Shown: positions 1 to 6,984, counted from the first letter of the stretch. The stretch is DNA of 11,952 nt from an uncultured Porphyromonadaceae bacterium (GCA_900551515.1 URWH01000041.1:1-11952), one strand, 5' to 3'. Translations and numbers: made by a program. The notes: generated by a model from the letters alone, not told the origin.

Positions 1-99
1 TCGCCCTGCTCCTCAGTCGTGTACATCAAGTACACTCCTTCGTCATATGTCGAAACCCGTCTCAAGCTATGCGACCCTGGCGGCAACATTTATTATTAA
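1..99. other. Edge fragment, possible partial coding sequence
   Basis: This stretch is clearly richer in GC than the AT-rich DNA that follows, as expected for the edge of a gene cut by the window. Two readings are open. On the plus strand, frame 1 is open from base 1 to a TAA at 97-99, which would be the C-terminal 32 residues of a gene lying to the left. On the minus strand an ATG at 89-87 opens a frame that runs off the left edge (29 codons), which would be the start of a gene divergent from the sigma factor. I do not recognise either peptide. A 6-bp inverted repeat (GTGTAC, 5-nt spacer, GTACAC) lies at 19-35 within it. The choice between strands needs the sequence to the left. Confidence 0.3.
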
Positions 100-173
100 A
101 CAAGCTCTTAACATCAATGAGCTTCAATTATTGTGTGCGGTATGTTAAAAATGCATGATTTTCCCACTATAGT

Positions 174-205
174 GTTGCCAATCCGGGGCAAATGACTTAA
201 ATTTG
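174..205 (+). promoter_or_regulatory. Candidate Bacteroidetes-type promoter for sigma-factor gene
   Basis: TAAATTTG at 198-205 matches the Bacteroidetes -7 consensus TAnnTTTG exactly. GTTG at 174-177 sits 20 nt upstream and is close to the -33 TTTG element, and the spacing is within one base of the usual value. Transcription would start near 212, leaving a leader of roughly 110 nt before the ATG at 325. The match is by eye only. An AT-rich region can produce the -7 box by chance, although the two-element spacing adds some weight. Confidence 0.45.
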
Positions 206-206
206 C
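188..206. repeat. Inverted repeat overlapping the -7 box
   Basis: GCAAAT (188-193) and ATTTGC (201-206) form a perfect 6-bp inverted repeat with a 7-nt spacer. The right arm covers most of the candidate -7 element at 198-205, a position where a dimeric repressor could block transcription. It may also be chance symmetry in AT-rich DNA; no second copy was found nearby. Confidence 0.3.
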
Positions 207-324
207 ATCCGCTTCATAATACTCCAATCATCAGTCATAGTGAAAGAAGCAACTAAATAATTAATGAACCTTCATAATCTTCGGCCTATCGATACACTGC
301 TACTCTAATATAAAAAGTATAGCA

Positions 325-918
325 ATGAAAAAACTAAACAGTCTCCCCGACGATCAGTTGGTGGCTGCTTACGCCCACGGTGAAAACCGGGCATTCGACA
401 TATTATTGAACAGGCATCAGACCCGTGTATTCTCATATATCTTTTCAGTGGTGAAAAGCCGCGATGTCGCCAACGATTTGTTTCAGGAAACATTCGTTAA
501 GGCCATCATGACCATCAAGCAGGGACGTTACGCCGAATCGGGCAAGTTCTCCGCATGGATATCGCGCATTGCCCACAATCTGATCATCGACTATTACCGT
601 CAGGAAAAAAGCGAGGCCACAGTGTCGGCCGACGACGAAACGACACCCGACGTGCTCAACCGCAAAGATCTTGCCGAAGCCAACATCGAGGATTTCATGA
701 TCAGCGAACAGATCAGTCAGGATGTGCGCCGCATCATCGACGCGCTCCCCGAAAATCAGCGCGAGGTGCTCATGATGCGGTTCTACCGCAACATGTCGTT
801 CAAAGAGATAGCCGAAGCCACCAAGGTGAGCATCAACACCGCCCTGGGACGCATGCGCTATGCTATCATCAACATGCGCCGCATAGCCGACGAAAACAAC
901 ATCGTGCTCACTGTGTGA
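325..918 (+). CDS. ECF-type sigma-70 family RNA polymerase sigma factor
   Basis: A 197-residue protein with the two-domain layout of group 4 (extracytoplasmic function) sigma factors. Region 2 spans about residues 26-95 and includes the core-binding and -10-recognition stretch with DVANDLFQETFVKA (47-60) and FSAWISRIAHNLIIDYYR (75-92). A charged linker (96-127) follows, then region 4 (about 128-185) with the LPENQREVLMMRFYRNMSF stretch and a helix-turn-helix that ends in GRMRYAIINMRR. There is no region 1 or 3, and the length is typical. It would direct RNA polymerase to a promoter subset. No anti-sigma factor gene lies beside it, unlike many TonB-linked ECF factors of Bacteroidetes that sit next to a FecR-type anti-sigma gene. 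The regulon cannot be read from the sequence. The start is the first ATG of the frame, preceded by an AT-rich leader. The family call is secure; the role is unknown. Confidence 0.93.
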   Translation: MKKLNSLPDDQLVAAYAHGENRAFDILLNRHQTRVFSYIFSVVKSRDVANDLFQETFVKAIMTIKQGRYAESGKFSAWISRIAHNLIIDYYRQEKSEATVSADDETTPDVLNRKDLAEANIEDFMISEQISQDVRRIIDALPENQREVLMMRFYRNMSFKEIAEATKVSINTALGRMRYAIINMRRIADENNIVLTV

Positions 919-921
919 TCA

Positions 922-934
922 CCCCGCCTCGGGG
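922..934 (+). terminator. Small GC hairpin after the sigma-factor gene
   Basis: CCCCG-CCT-CGGGG starts 4 nt after the TGA of the sigma-factor gene and can form a 5-bp stem with a 3-nt loop. There is no following T run, so it is a weak candidate for an intrinsic terminator and may only slow polymerase or protect the 3' end. The 98-nt gap up to 1016 shows no clear TAnnTTTG promoter for the next gene. Confidence 0.25.
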
Positions 935-1016
935 CGCGCGCCGTGTGAAAAGTTGCTCCACGACCATTTATCTTGCAGGTTTATAATGAATTAAACGTAA
1001 CACCCCTATATCTATC

Positions 1017-1982
1017 ATGCAAACGCTCAGTGACTATCTCGGCATTATAGAGCAGAAGCTGAAATCGCTCAGCTATCCGTCGGCCCCGGCCGGACTGTAT
1101 GAACCGATAGCCTATACACTCGACGGCGGAGGCAAACGCCTGCGTCCCGTGCTCACGCTCGCCACATGCGAGGCCTTTGGTCAGCCCGCTTCGACAGCGC
1201 TCAATCAGGCTGCGGCTGTGGAGATGTTTCATAATTTCACTCTGCTTCATGATGATGTGATGGACGGCGCCGACATGCGTCGCGGACGTCCCACCGTGCA
1301 TCTGAAATGGGACGACCGCACGGCCATCCTTTCGGGCGACGCCATGCTCACGCTTGCCGGCATCCTCGTGCGCCGCGCCTGTCGTCCGCAGCAGGCAGTG
1401 GCCGCTTCCGACCTCCTCGACCGCACGGCCATGGAAGTCTATGAAGGTCAGCAATACGATATGGATTTCGAGAGCCGCACCGATGTCACTGTCGATGAAT
1501 ATCTTGAGATGATACGCCTGAAGACGTCGGTGCTCCTCGGATGCGCCTGCCGCATGGGCGCCCTTATGGCCAACGCCCCGGAAGCCGACGCCAAAGCCAT
1601 GTATGACTATGGCGTGCTGCTCGGCCTCGCCTTCCAGCTTCAGGACGACTGGCTCGACACCTATGGCGACCCTATCGTGTTCGGCAAAGAAATCGGCGGC
1701 GACATTATCAACGACAAAAAGACATGGCTCCTGATCACGGCTCTGCAGGAAGATACCGAAGGCGTGCTTCAGCGCGAGATGACGGCGCCGTCGGCACCCG
1801 ACGAAAAGATAAGCCGCGTGAAAGAGGTGTATGACCGTCTCGGACTCAGCCGCCGCTGCCACGAGCTGGTCGACCTCTACGTCGGCCGCGCCATCGCCGC
1901 CCTCGACAAGGCCGGAATCACTCCCGCCGCCCGCGATTTCTTCACGGCGATAGCTGAGAAATCACGCACCCGCACTCACTGA
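1017..1982 (+). CDS. Polyprenyl (short-chain isoprenyl) diphosphate synthase
   Basis: A 321-residue protein of the trans-isoprenyl diphosphate synthase family, which condenses isopentenyl diphosphate with allylic diphosphates in the cytoplasm to make farnesyl-, geranylgeranyl- or longer diphosphates for quinones, undecaprenyl carrier and other isoprenoids. Visible hallmarks in order are GGGKRLRP (37-44, diphosphate binding), the first Asp-rich motif DDVMD (79-83) followed by RRGRPTVH, KT at 169-170, and the second Asp-rich motif DDWLD (210-214) in QLQDDWLD. The first motif has the DDxxD spacing without the two-residue insertion typical of E. coli IspA-type farnesyl synthases. Phe at position -5 from it hints at a short product, so chain length is left open. 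The next gene starts 6 nt downstream, suggesting cotranscription. Length and motifs are normal for an active enzyme. Confidence 0.93.
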   Translation: MQTLSDYLGIIEQKLKSLSYPSAPAGLYEPIAYTLDGGGKRLRPVLTLATCEAFGQPASTALNQAAAVEMFHNFTLLHDDVMDGADMRRGRPTVHLKWDDRTAILSGDAMLTLAGILVRRACRPQQAVAASDLLDRTAMEVYEGQQYDMDFESRTDVTVDEYLEMIRLKTSVLLGCACRMGALMANAPEADAKAMYDYGVLLGLAFQLQDDWLDTYGDPIVFGKEIGGDIINDKKTWLLITALQEDTEGVLQREMTAPSAPDEKISRVKEVYDRLGLSRRCHELVDLYVGRAIAALDKAGITPAARDFFTAIAEKSRTRTH

Positions 1983-1988
1983 CGCATC

Positions 1989-2777
1989 ATGCTCATCGAC
2001 ACCCACACCCATCTCTATCTCGCTGAATTTGCCGACGACGACCCCTTGCAGATTACCGGGACGCCGGCCGTGCGCCGCGCTCTTGATGCCGGTGTCGGTC
2101 ATATGATATTTCCGAATGTCGATCTGCAGACCGTAGCGCCCATGAAGGCGCTCCATGCCGCGTTTCCCCGAGTCACATCCATGGCCATGGGCTTCCACCC
2201 CACGGAGGTCGACGACGGCTGGCGCGACTCGTTGGCCGGGATCCGGCGCGAGCTTGACAGCGGAGAAAAATTTGTGGCCGTGGGAGAGATAGGCATCGAC
2301 CTTTACTGGGACAAACAGTTTGAGCAGCAGCAGATGCAGGTGCTCGAGGAGCAGATGCGCTGGGCCACGGCCCGCAATCTGCCCGTGATAATCCATTGCC
2401 GTGAGGGCCTTGACCAGACGCTCGAAGTGCTTCAGTCGTTTCCCGCCTCCCGGGGCGTGATGCACAGCTTCGGCGGCACACCGCAGGATGTGGAGCGCGT
2501 GCGCCGCACCGTCGACTACTATTTCGGCATCAACGGCATCGTCACATTCAAAAACTCGCGGCTGCGCGACACCCTTCCGGCCATCGGCCTTGACCGTATG
2601 CTTCTCGAAACCGACTCGCCCTATCTCGCTCCCGTCCCTCACCGCGGCCGCCGTAACGAGAGCGCCTACATCGTTGCCACAGCCGCCTACGTCGCTCAGC
2701 ATCTGCAACAAAGCAATGAAGCGGTAGCCGCAGCCACCGCCTCAAATGCAAGGGAATTGTTTGGTATTGAATCTTAA
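1989..2777 (+). CDS. TatD family metal-dependent hydrolase (DNase)
   Basis: A 262-residue TIM-barrel amidohydrolase-fold protein of the TatD/YcfH family, cytoplasmic, with metal-dependent 3'-5' exonuclease or DNase activity known for E. coli TatD. All metal ligands expected for the family are visible: HxH in DTHTHLY (His6, His8), Glu100 in GEIGID, His136 in IIHCREG, His159 in MHSFGG and Asp209 in LLETDSPYLAP, followed by the family's C-terminal PHRGRRNES stretch. Length is typical. It begins 6 nt after the polyprenyl synthase stop, so the two probably form a small operon; this is likely genomic convenience rather than shared function. It ends 8 nt from the stop of the convergent minus-strand operon. 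Which TatD subfamily (TatD, YcfH or YjjV) cannot be decided by eye, so no symbol is given. Confidence 0.93.
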   Translation: MLIDTHTHLYLAEFADDDPLQITGTPAVRRALDAGVGHMIFPNVDLQTVAPMKALHAAFPRVTSMAMGFHPTEVDDGWRDSLAGIRRELDSGEKFVAVGEIGIDLYWDKQFEQQQMQVLEEQMRWATARNLPVIIHCREGLDQTLEVLQSFPASRGVMHSFGGTPQDVERVRRTVDYYFGINGIVTFKNSRLRDTLPAIGLDRMLLETDSPYLAPVPHRGRRNESAYIVATAAYVAQHLQQSNEAVAAATASNARELFGIES

Positions 2778-2785
2778 ATCGGGTC

Positions 2786-3607
2786 TTACTCTATGAGTTC
2801 GTAAATATAAAAATGTGAGGTGTCCTGTGTGGCCACTTCAAGTTCATTCTCGATGTCGGCCATGGTGAAATCGCGGTCGCTGAGTATCAGTATGTAGCCT
2901 GCGAAGGGTGTTTTCGGCACCATCAGCTGCACTTCTTTCAGGTCGGTGATGCCGTCGGCTTTTAGCGCCACATTGACCGGAAACAGAAACTGCAGGCTAT
3001 CGGGGGTGCTGTCCTTGAGTATCAGGTTGGAATATAGGATGTTGTCCGATACGTTTTTGAACGAGAAATGAAACAGGCCGCCGTTGTCCTTGATTTTGCG
3101 CACCTTTACCGGGCGCTCACTGCTTCGTCGGACTATCTCGTCGGGCCCAAGCATGCTCCGCAGCATGGTGATGGTGCCGTTGGCGTTGGTGACCACGATG
3201 GTCACTCCCGACCGGTTGAAGCGGTCGACCGGCGTTTTGTCCGACGATATGCCGCTGAACACTCCGGCACTGATGTCGGAGAGGGATGCTATCACATGCT
3301 CGCGGGCTTCGGCCACAAGCTGTGCCACCTTGGCGCCGCTCTTTTTCGTCGGGTCGGATATCTTGTAGACGTTCTGCTTGTTTGGCGACAAAAGCCATAT
3401 CTGATTGCCTCTGGAGAAGCGGAGCACGGTTTCGTCGGAAACCATGTCGTTCTTTTTCAATTTGGTAGTCGTGGCTTTGTTGATGGTATAAACCGTGCCT
3501 TTAATCTCATAGACGGTATAGAAGTTCTTGGCATATATCGTGCCGCATGTCATGACGGTGAGCGTTATCAGACAAATGATTTTTTTGAGTAGCGGTGTTT
3601 GAAGCAT
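2786..3607 (-). CDS. Secreted FecR-like protein, last gene of the envelope operon
   Basis: A 273-residue exported protein. The start at 3607 gives a clean signal peptide: KK at 8-9, a hydrophobic core to about residue 22 and likely cleavage after IYA (24-26). The frame stays open further upstream into the CHASE2 gene, but earlier starts would bury the signal. Residues 28-85 look like a FecR-type domain: an opening YTVYEIKGTVY strand, a KLKKNDMVSDETVLRF turn, then strand-rich sequence ending at NVYKI. The C-terminal half (about 165-273) is strand-rich and may be a second beta domain; I do not recognise it. In other bacteria FecR-domain proteins are often encoded beside CHASE2 proteins, and here the gene begins 4 nt after the CHASE2 stop, which supports the weak domain match. 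It is not a classical membrane-spanning anti-sigma FecR. Periplasmic location and a partnership with CHASE2 are inferred. Confidence 0.72.
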   Translation of the reverse strand: MLQTPLLKKIICLITLTVMTCGTIYAKNFYTVYEIKGTVYTINKATTTKLKKNDMVSDETVLRFSRGNQIWLLSPNKQNVYKISDPTKKSGAKVAQLVAEAREHVIASLSDISAGVFSGISSDKTPVDRFNRSGVTIVVTNANGTITMLRSMLGPDEIVRRSSERPVKVRKIKDNGGLFHFSFKNVSDNILYSNLILKDSTPDSLQFLFPVNVALKADGITDLKEVQLMVPKTPFAGYILILSDRDFTMADIENELEVATQDTSHFYIYELIE

Positions 3608-3611
3608 CTTT

Positions 3612-4889
3612 TTAGTTTTTTTTAGGATTGTCTTTGGTCCCGGGTTTATTGATCTTATCCACCACAAGGCGCGTGTAGTGGCGTAAGACTTTGAAGGCAT
3701 TGCTGGCCATGACGCTGAGGCCGATCACCACGTCCATAATGACGAGCCCGAGAATCGACACGGTGATTGCCGGCATGAAGTCAAACGAATAATGACATCT
3801 GATATAGATGAGCGACCCTGCGTAGAGCACGCCGAACATCACCGCCACCTGAAGCAGCCTTACGAGAATGGCTCCCCACAGATGCTTGCGGGAGTATAGG
3901 CCGGCTACTATGATGAGGCAGCACACCAGCATGGCAAGGGCAACCGACATCCAGTGCGGCGGATAGTTGATGTATTCGCGGCCTATGACGGTGGCGATGG
4001 TGTGGGCGTGGATGTCGATGCCGGGCATCTTGTTGACGAGCGGGCTGCGGTGGGTGTCGGCGGGATCGTTGGCATACCCGATCAACACTATATGGTCGCG
4101 GATAAATCTGCTGTTTTCAATCATTTCTCCGGGCGTCAGGCGTATGAATTCGCGGTTGGAGAAGTTGATCATCTCCATATCGTTGCCGCGGTCTATCAGC
4201 TCTCCGGCCGAACCTGGCCGGTAGAGCTCGGCTATGGCTGTTGCCATCGACGGCACTATCTCGTCGTTGAGCCTGAATTCCGGCTTGAAATAGCGCGTGG
4301 TGGAGTTGTCCATATCGCCGTTGATGTTGGCCGAGGCAAGAGTGTAGTTGCCCGAGAGCGCGGGCATGAAATACGACGACCGCGACTCGGTGAAGCGGTT
4401 CTGGTCGCCGCCTTCGAGCACGGTGGGGAGCACGATGTTGCGTGCCGTGTCGATGGCTTCTATTATCGGGTCGCTGTCGGTGGTGGGCGGACTGAAGATG
4501 AGGTCAAGGCCGATGACGGCGGCTCCGCATGAATCGGCCACGGCGATGGCACGGCCCATTTCCGCGCGCGTGCATCCGTCGACGGCGACTATGGTGATGT
4601 CGGGGTCGGTGCGCACGTTGCCCGTATTGTTCGCCACCATGGTGTAGAAGTCGCTGAAGCTGAAGTCGCTGGCTTTCTCTTTGGGCGTGAACACTTCGAG
4701 CGACGTCAGCTCGCCGGGAATAAACCATGAGGCAATGAAGGCCACCAATGTGATGCCAACCGCCGTTAACACTGTAGCCACAAATGTCGGCTGCTGCTGT
4801 TCCGGCTTCTGCTCCGGTTGCTGCGGCGCTTCCGGCTGCTGCTCTTGCTGTGGCTGCTGCTCTTGCGGTTGCTTTTGAGATTCGCTCAT
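3612..4889 (-). CDS. CHASE2-domain inner-membrane sensor without output domain
   Basis: A 425-residue membrane protein. Residues 1-34 are a Gln/Pro/Glu-rich cytoplasmic tail, TM1 is about 37-57, and a periplasmic CHASE2 domain spans about 65-310. Three more membrane helices (about 314-333, 337-363, 372-395) and a short basic cytoplasmic tail follow. CHASE2 hallmarks are ITIVAVDG (98-105), IGLDLIFSPP (126-135), DHIVLIGY (265-272) and the DTHRSPL...MPGIDIHAH segment (278-296). CHASE2 is an extracellular or periplasmic sensing domain normally coupled to an adenylate cyclase, histidine or Ser/Thr kinase, or GGDEF output. Here nothing follows the last helix beyond about 30 residues, so any signal must pass through partners or through the membrane region. 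It lies between the transglutaminase-like and FecR-like genes. The ligand is unknown. Domain call strong; role inferred. Confidence 0.88.
   Translation of the reverse strand: MSESQKQPQEQQPQQEQQPEAPQQPEQKPEQQQPTFVATVLTAVGITLVAFIASWFIPGELTSLEVFTPKEKASDFSFSDFYTMVANNTGNVRTDPDITIVAVDGCTRAEMGRAIAVADSCGAAVIGLDLIFSPPTTDSDPIIEAIDTARNIVLPTVLEGGDQNRFTESRSSYFMPALSGNYTLASANINGDMDNSTTRYFKPEFRLNDEIVPSMATAIAELYRPGSAGELIDRGNDMEMINFSNREFIRLTPGEMIENSRFIRDHIVLIGYANDPADTHRSPLVNKMPGIDIHAHTIATVIGREYINYPPHWMSVALAMLVCCLIIVAGLYSRKHLWGAILVRLLQVAVMFGVLYAGSLIYIRCHYSFDFMPAITVSILGLVIMDVVIGLSVMASNAFKVLRHYTRLVVDKINKPGTKDNPKKN
3616..3623 (-). other. A8 homopolymer at the CHASE2/FecR-like junction
   Basis: The coding strand has eight A residues (T8 on the plus strand) three codons before the CHASE2 stop. 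The FecR-like frame is open through this point and 93 nt upstream of its ATG. Loss of one A in the transcript would bypass the CHASE2 stop and read on as DNPKKTKKM into the FecR-like protein. The tract itself is a direct observation; any slippage is speculation. Confidence 0.4.
4788..4874 (-). repeat. Low-complexity Gln/Pro/Glu tract in CHASE2 N-terminus
   Basis: Codons 6-34 of the CHASE2 gene are almost only Gln, Pro and Glu, mainly CAG/CAA, CCG/CCA and GAG/GAA, which gives a degenerate trinucleotide pattern (CTG/TTG on the plus strand). The tract precedes TM1 and is therefore cytoplasmic. It is a likely site of length variation between strains and a flexible tail or tether. Confidence 0.7.
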
Positions 4890-4908
4890 CGTTTCTCTGT
4901 TATGGGAG

Positions 4909-6411
4909 TCATCGCCGGTAGACTTCCGGCTTCTTGTCTTTGTACTGAGGCATCGACATGCCGATGCGGGCGCCGAGAAATGTCGGGTCGCACATCACGT
5001 AGTGGTGACCGTCGATGTTCAGGAAATATCCTTTGATGGTCGGATCGCTGAAATCTACGGCGGTGCTCAGGTGCATGTCGTAGTGCAGAAACACCACGTC
5101 GAGGCCGTAAAGCTCGCTGACAAGCGTGGCAAAGAGTATGGAGCGGTCCTCGCAGTCGTTGGCCGGATAATAGAAGTTTTCTTCGGGGAAGTTGATTTTC
5201 TCGCGGTGATACTGTTCGGTATCAGTCATGTAATCGAAGCCGAATTGCACATATTCAAGCAGTTTTCTCACACCGTCGAACGTGTTCAGTCCTACCAGCC
5301 GGCCGCGCAGAGTCTCGATCACCTGGCTGCGGAAGTTTTCCGACAACGGTGCTTTGATGTAGTTTTCCCACGACATCATGGGATAGCCTTTGAAAAACTC
5401 CATCTCGGGCTCGCTCACGGTTACGGTAAACTCCGGCTCGCCCGTCCAGCGTTTTGAACTGTAGCTCACCGTCGATTTCCTCTCGGGGTCGAGCAGCGGC
5501 ATGCGGTCGGGCACCATGCGCAGCGGTATCGCGTCGCCGGGTGCGTAGGCAGCGTCGTAGGTGACGATCTGTTCGAGCCCGAGCTCGTGTTCACGTATGT
5601 AGTAGCGTTTGTTGTCGATTGTCAGATAGTAGGAGCCATTGACGGGCAGATCGGTGTGCATCAGCAGCGTGAGTCCTTTGCCGGTGAGCCCGAGCTTCAC
5701 ATCGTAGCCGCTCTGGTTGAGCAGAAAGGAGGTGAGGAAGATCTGCGAGTCGCGGTCGGCGGGATGGATTTTGGCCGCAACTTGCTCGCATAGCCATAGA
5801 TAGCCCACATCGCAAAGCGAGAGTGCCTCGCGCAGGCGCAGGCAGTCGGCAAGCAGAGAAGCTATGTCGCTGTTGTTCTCCAGCTTTTTCCATTCGTTGC
5901 CGAGACGCATCTCTTTTGCGTTGTAGCTCACGGCCGGCAAGTTGTAGCTGCCGATATCGCAGACAACGCCGAAAAAGTCGACCTTGACGGCATCGCGGCG
6001 GTCGGGCAGCGTCAGCGTCGGGTTCTCGGGCCGTGTCTGCGGCACCGGCGGAATGACGCTCGGCGGTGTCACGATTCTCTCGGGAATGATGCGCACCGGT
6101 GCCGTCGGCTTTTTGTCGGGCGCGGGGGCTACGGGCTGGCGGTCAGGCTCTTTACGGATCGGCGTTTCGGTCGGCTCTTTCACCACATAGATGCGCCAGA
6201 CACCGTTAAGCGCTTCGGCATACTCGGCGTTGAAATCGCCGCGCATCTGCTCGAAATGACTTCTGGTGGTGCGCTCAAATTCGCTGGCATGCTGTCGTGC
6301 TGTCTGCCAGAATTCTTTCTCCCAGTCGCTGTCCTGCGCCTGAGCCGCGAACGGGATGACAAATGCCGCGGCCATCGCAAGCCGGGCGGCTGTCATGAAG
6401 GAGAGTGCCAT
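4909..6411 (-). CDS. Secreted transglutaminase-like cysteine hydrolase
   Basis: A 500-residue exported protein. The signal peptide ends near AQA-Q (25/26); an alternative start at 6396 (Met6) gives an equally good signal. A charged helical stretch (about 27-70) is followed by a proline-rich linker (about 78-137), a long middle region of unrecognised fold (about 140-340), and a C-terminal transglutaminase-like domain. The apparent catalytic triad is Cys420 in NDCEDRS, His447 in DMHLSTAVDF and Asp475 in YVMCDPTFLG, in the order and spacing of the papain-like/transglutaminase superfamily. The DCEDRS motif resembles bacterial transglutaminase-like cysteine proteinases, the group that includes periplasmic LapG. 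Such proteins may cleave or cross-link protein substrates, or bind peptides. All three residues are intact, so activity is plausible. The gene sits 8 nt after a LPP20 lipoprotein gene and 19 nt before the CHASE2 gene. Substrate unknown. Confidence 0.85.
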   Translation of the reverse strand: MALSFMTAARLAMAAAFVIPFAAQAQDSDWEKEFWQTARQHASEFERTTRSHFEQMRGDFNAEYAEALNGVWRIYVVKEPTETPIRKEPDRQPVAPAPDKKPTAPVRIIPERIVTPPSVIPPVPQTRPENPTLTLPDRRDAVKVDFFGVVCDIGSYNLPAVSYNAKEMRLGNEWKKLENNSDIASLLADCLRLREALSLCDVGYLWLCEQVAAKIHPADRDSQIFLTSFLLNQSGYDVKLGLTGKGLTLLMHTDLPVNGSYYLTIDNKRYYIREHELGLEQIVTYDAAYAPGDAIPLRMVPDRMPLLDPERKSTVSYSSKRWTGEPEFTVTVSEPEMEFFKGYPMMSWENYIKAPLSENFRSQVIETLRGRLVGLNTFDGVRKLLEYVQFGFDYMTDTEQYHREKINFPEENFYYPANDCEDRSILFATLVSELYGLDVVFLHYDMHLSTAVDFSDPTIKGYFLNIDGHHYVMCDPTFLGARIGMSMPQYKDKKPEVYRR

Positions 6412-6419
6412 TGCCGGTG

Positions 6420-6962
6420 TTATTGGTTGGAATTGATGATGTTGTCGTTGATGCTCTTTTCAAATTCGGCCTGCCGCTGGTCGATCGACTGGGTCTCGCC
6501 GGAGCTTTTCACTGTCTCGCGGATGGCGTTGACAACCTCTTCTTTCGGCAGTGCCACCGACACATAGGCGCGGTAACGGCCCGTGTCGGTGCGCACGATG
6601 CGTGAGCACACTTCGGTCGAGCCCGAGAGGGTCTGTATGGTTATCGTCTGCAGGCTGTCCTCAAATTTGGTGTCGGCAATGCCGTTGAGGTCGCTGCGGT
6701 ATTGTTTGGCGAATCGCTCTACCGACACTTTCAGCGCTTCGGCAATCTGCGCGCGTGCGGCAGCTGTGGCTTTGTCTTTGGCCATCTGCATGTCGGTGCT
6801 TTCGCCCACGCCGTTGCCATAGTAGTTGGTCTGGTCGGTGACATATTCGCAAAGTTGCTGGATCTCGGTTTCACCTTTGTTGGGTTTCACCTTTTTTGCT
6901 GAGGCGCATGCCGATGTCAGTGTCAGAACGGCAATAAGGATAATTGCGGGGATTGATTTCAT
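6420..6962 (-). CDS. Small LPP20-family lipoprotein (FlgP-like)
   Basis: A 180-residue putative lipoprotein. The signal ends in LTLTSAC with the lipobox Cys at 19; Thr rather than Leu at -3 is acceptable but not ideal. Residues about 38-150 fit the LPP20 pattern: YYGNGVGES, a long Ala-rich helix with AKDKATAAARAQIAEALKV (61-79) followed by VERF, a variable middle, and the closing strands GRYRAYVSVALPKEEVVNAI. LPP20-type proteins include the Helicobacter lipoprotein of that name and Vibrio FlgP, a flagellar outer-membrane ring lipoprotein. The C-terminal 30 residues are polar and helical. It follows the larger LPP20 gene by 22 nt, the widest gap in the operon. No flagellar gene is present, so a role in an outer-membrane-associated assembly other than a flagellum is inferred. 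Confidence 0.82.
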   Translation of the reverse strand: MKSIPAIILIAVLTLTSACASAKKVKPNKGETEIQQLCEYVTDQTNYYGNGVGESTDMQMAKDKATAAARAQIAEALKVSVERFAKQYRSDLNGIADTKFEDSLQTITIQTLSGSTEVCSRIVRTDTGRYRAYVSVALPKEEVVNAIRETVKSSGETQSIDQRQAEFEKSINDNIINSNQ

Positions 6963-6984
6963 GATATGGTTGGTTTAAAAAAGA

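Larger units (their letters stand above)
100..324. other. AT-rich intergenic region upstream of sigma factor
   Basis: About 225 bases without a convincing gene. Stops are frequent in all frames and the base composition is AT-rich compared with the flanks. It holds a candidate promoter for the sigma-factor gene and an inverted repeat that overlaps it (described separately). No RNA gene or repeat array is visible. If the minus-strand reading of the left edge is right, this is a divergent promoter region, but I found no good minus-strand TAnnTTTG element. Confidence 0.5.

Noticed and set aside
981..1862. Long minus-strand open frame (293 codons) opposite the polyprenyl synthase gene
   Set aside because: It lies wholly antisense to a clear enzyme gene with intact motifs and its translation looks like no family; it is a by-product of GC-rich codon use.
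1962..2711. Long minus-strand open frame (249 codons) opposite the TatD gene
   Set aside because: Antisense shadow of a gene with all metal ligands; rich in His, Gly and Val, without a recognisable domain.
2778..2785. Bidirectional terminator between the convergent TatD gene and the operon end
   Set aside because: The gap is only 8 nt and no stem with a T run is visible in or around it.
3068..3592. Plus-strand open frame of 174 codons opposite the FecR-like gene
   Set aside because: The minus-strand reading has a signal peptide and operon spacing; the plus-strand reading has neither domain nor context.
3608..3700. Upstream in-frame extension of the FecR-like gene into the CHASE2 gene
   Set aside because: It would put 31 residues before a good signal peptide and overlap the previous gene by about 90 nt; the ATG at 3607 lies 4 nt after the CHASE2 stop.
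4788..4874. CRISPR-like or tandem repeat array
   Set aside because: The repeated trinucleotides encode an in-frame Gln/Pro/Glu tract, with no regular repeat-spacer structure.
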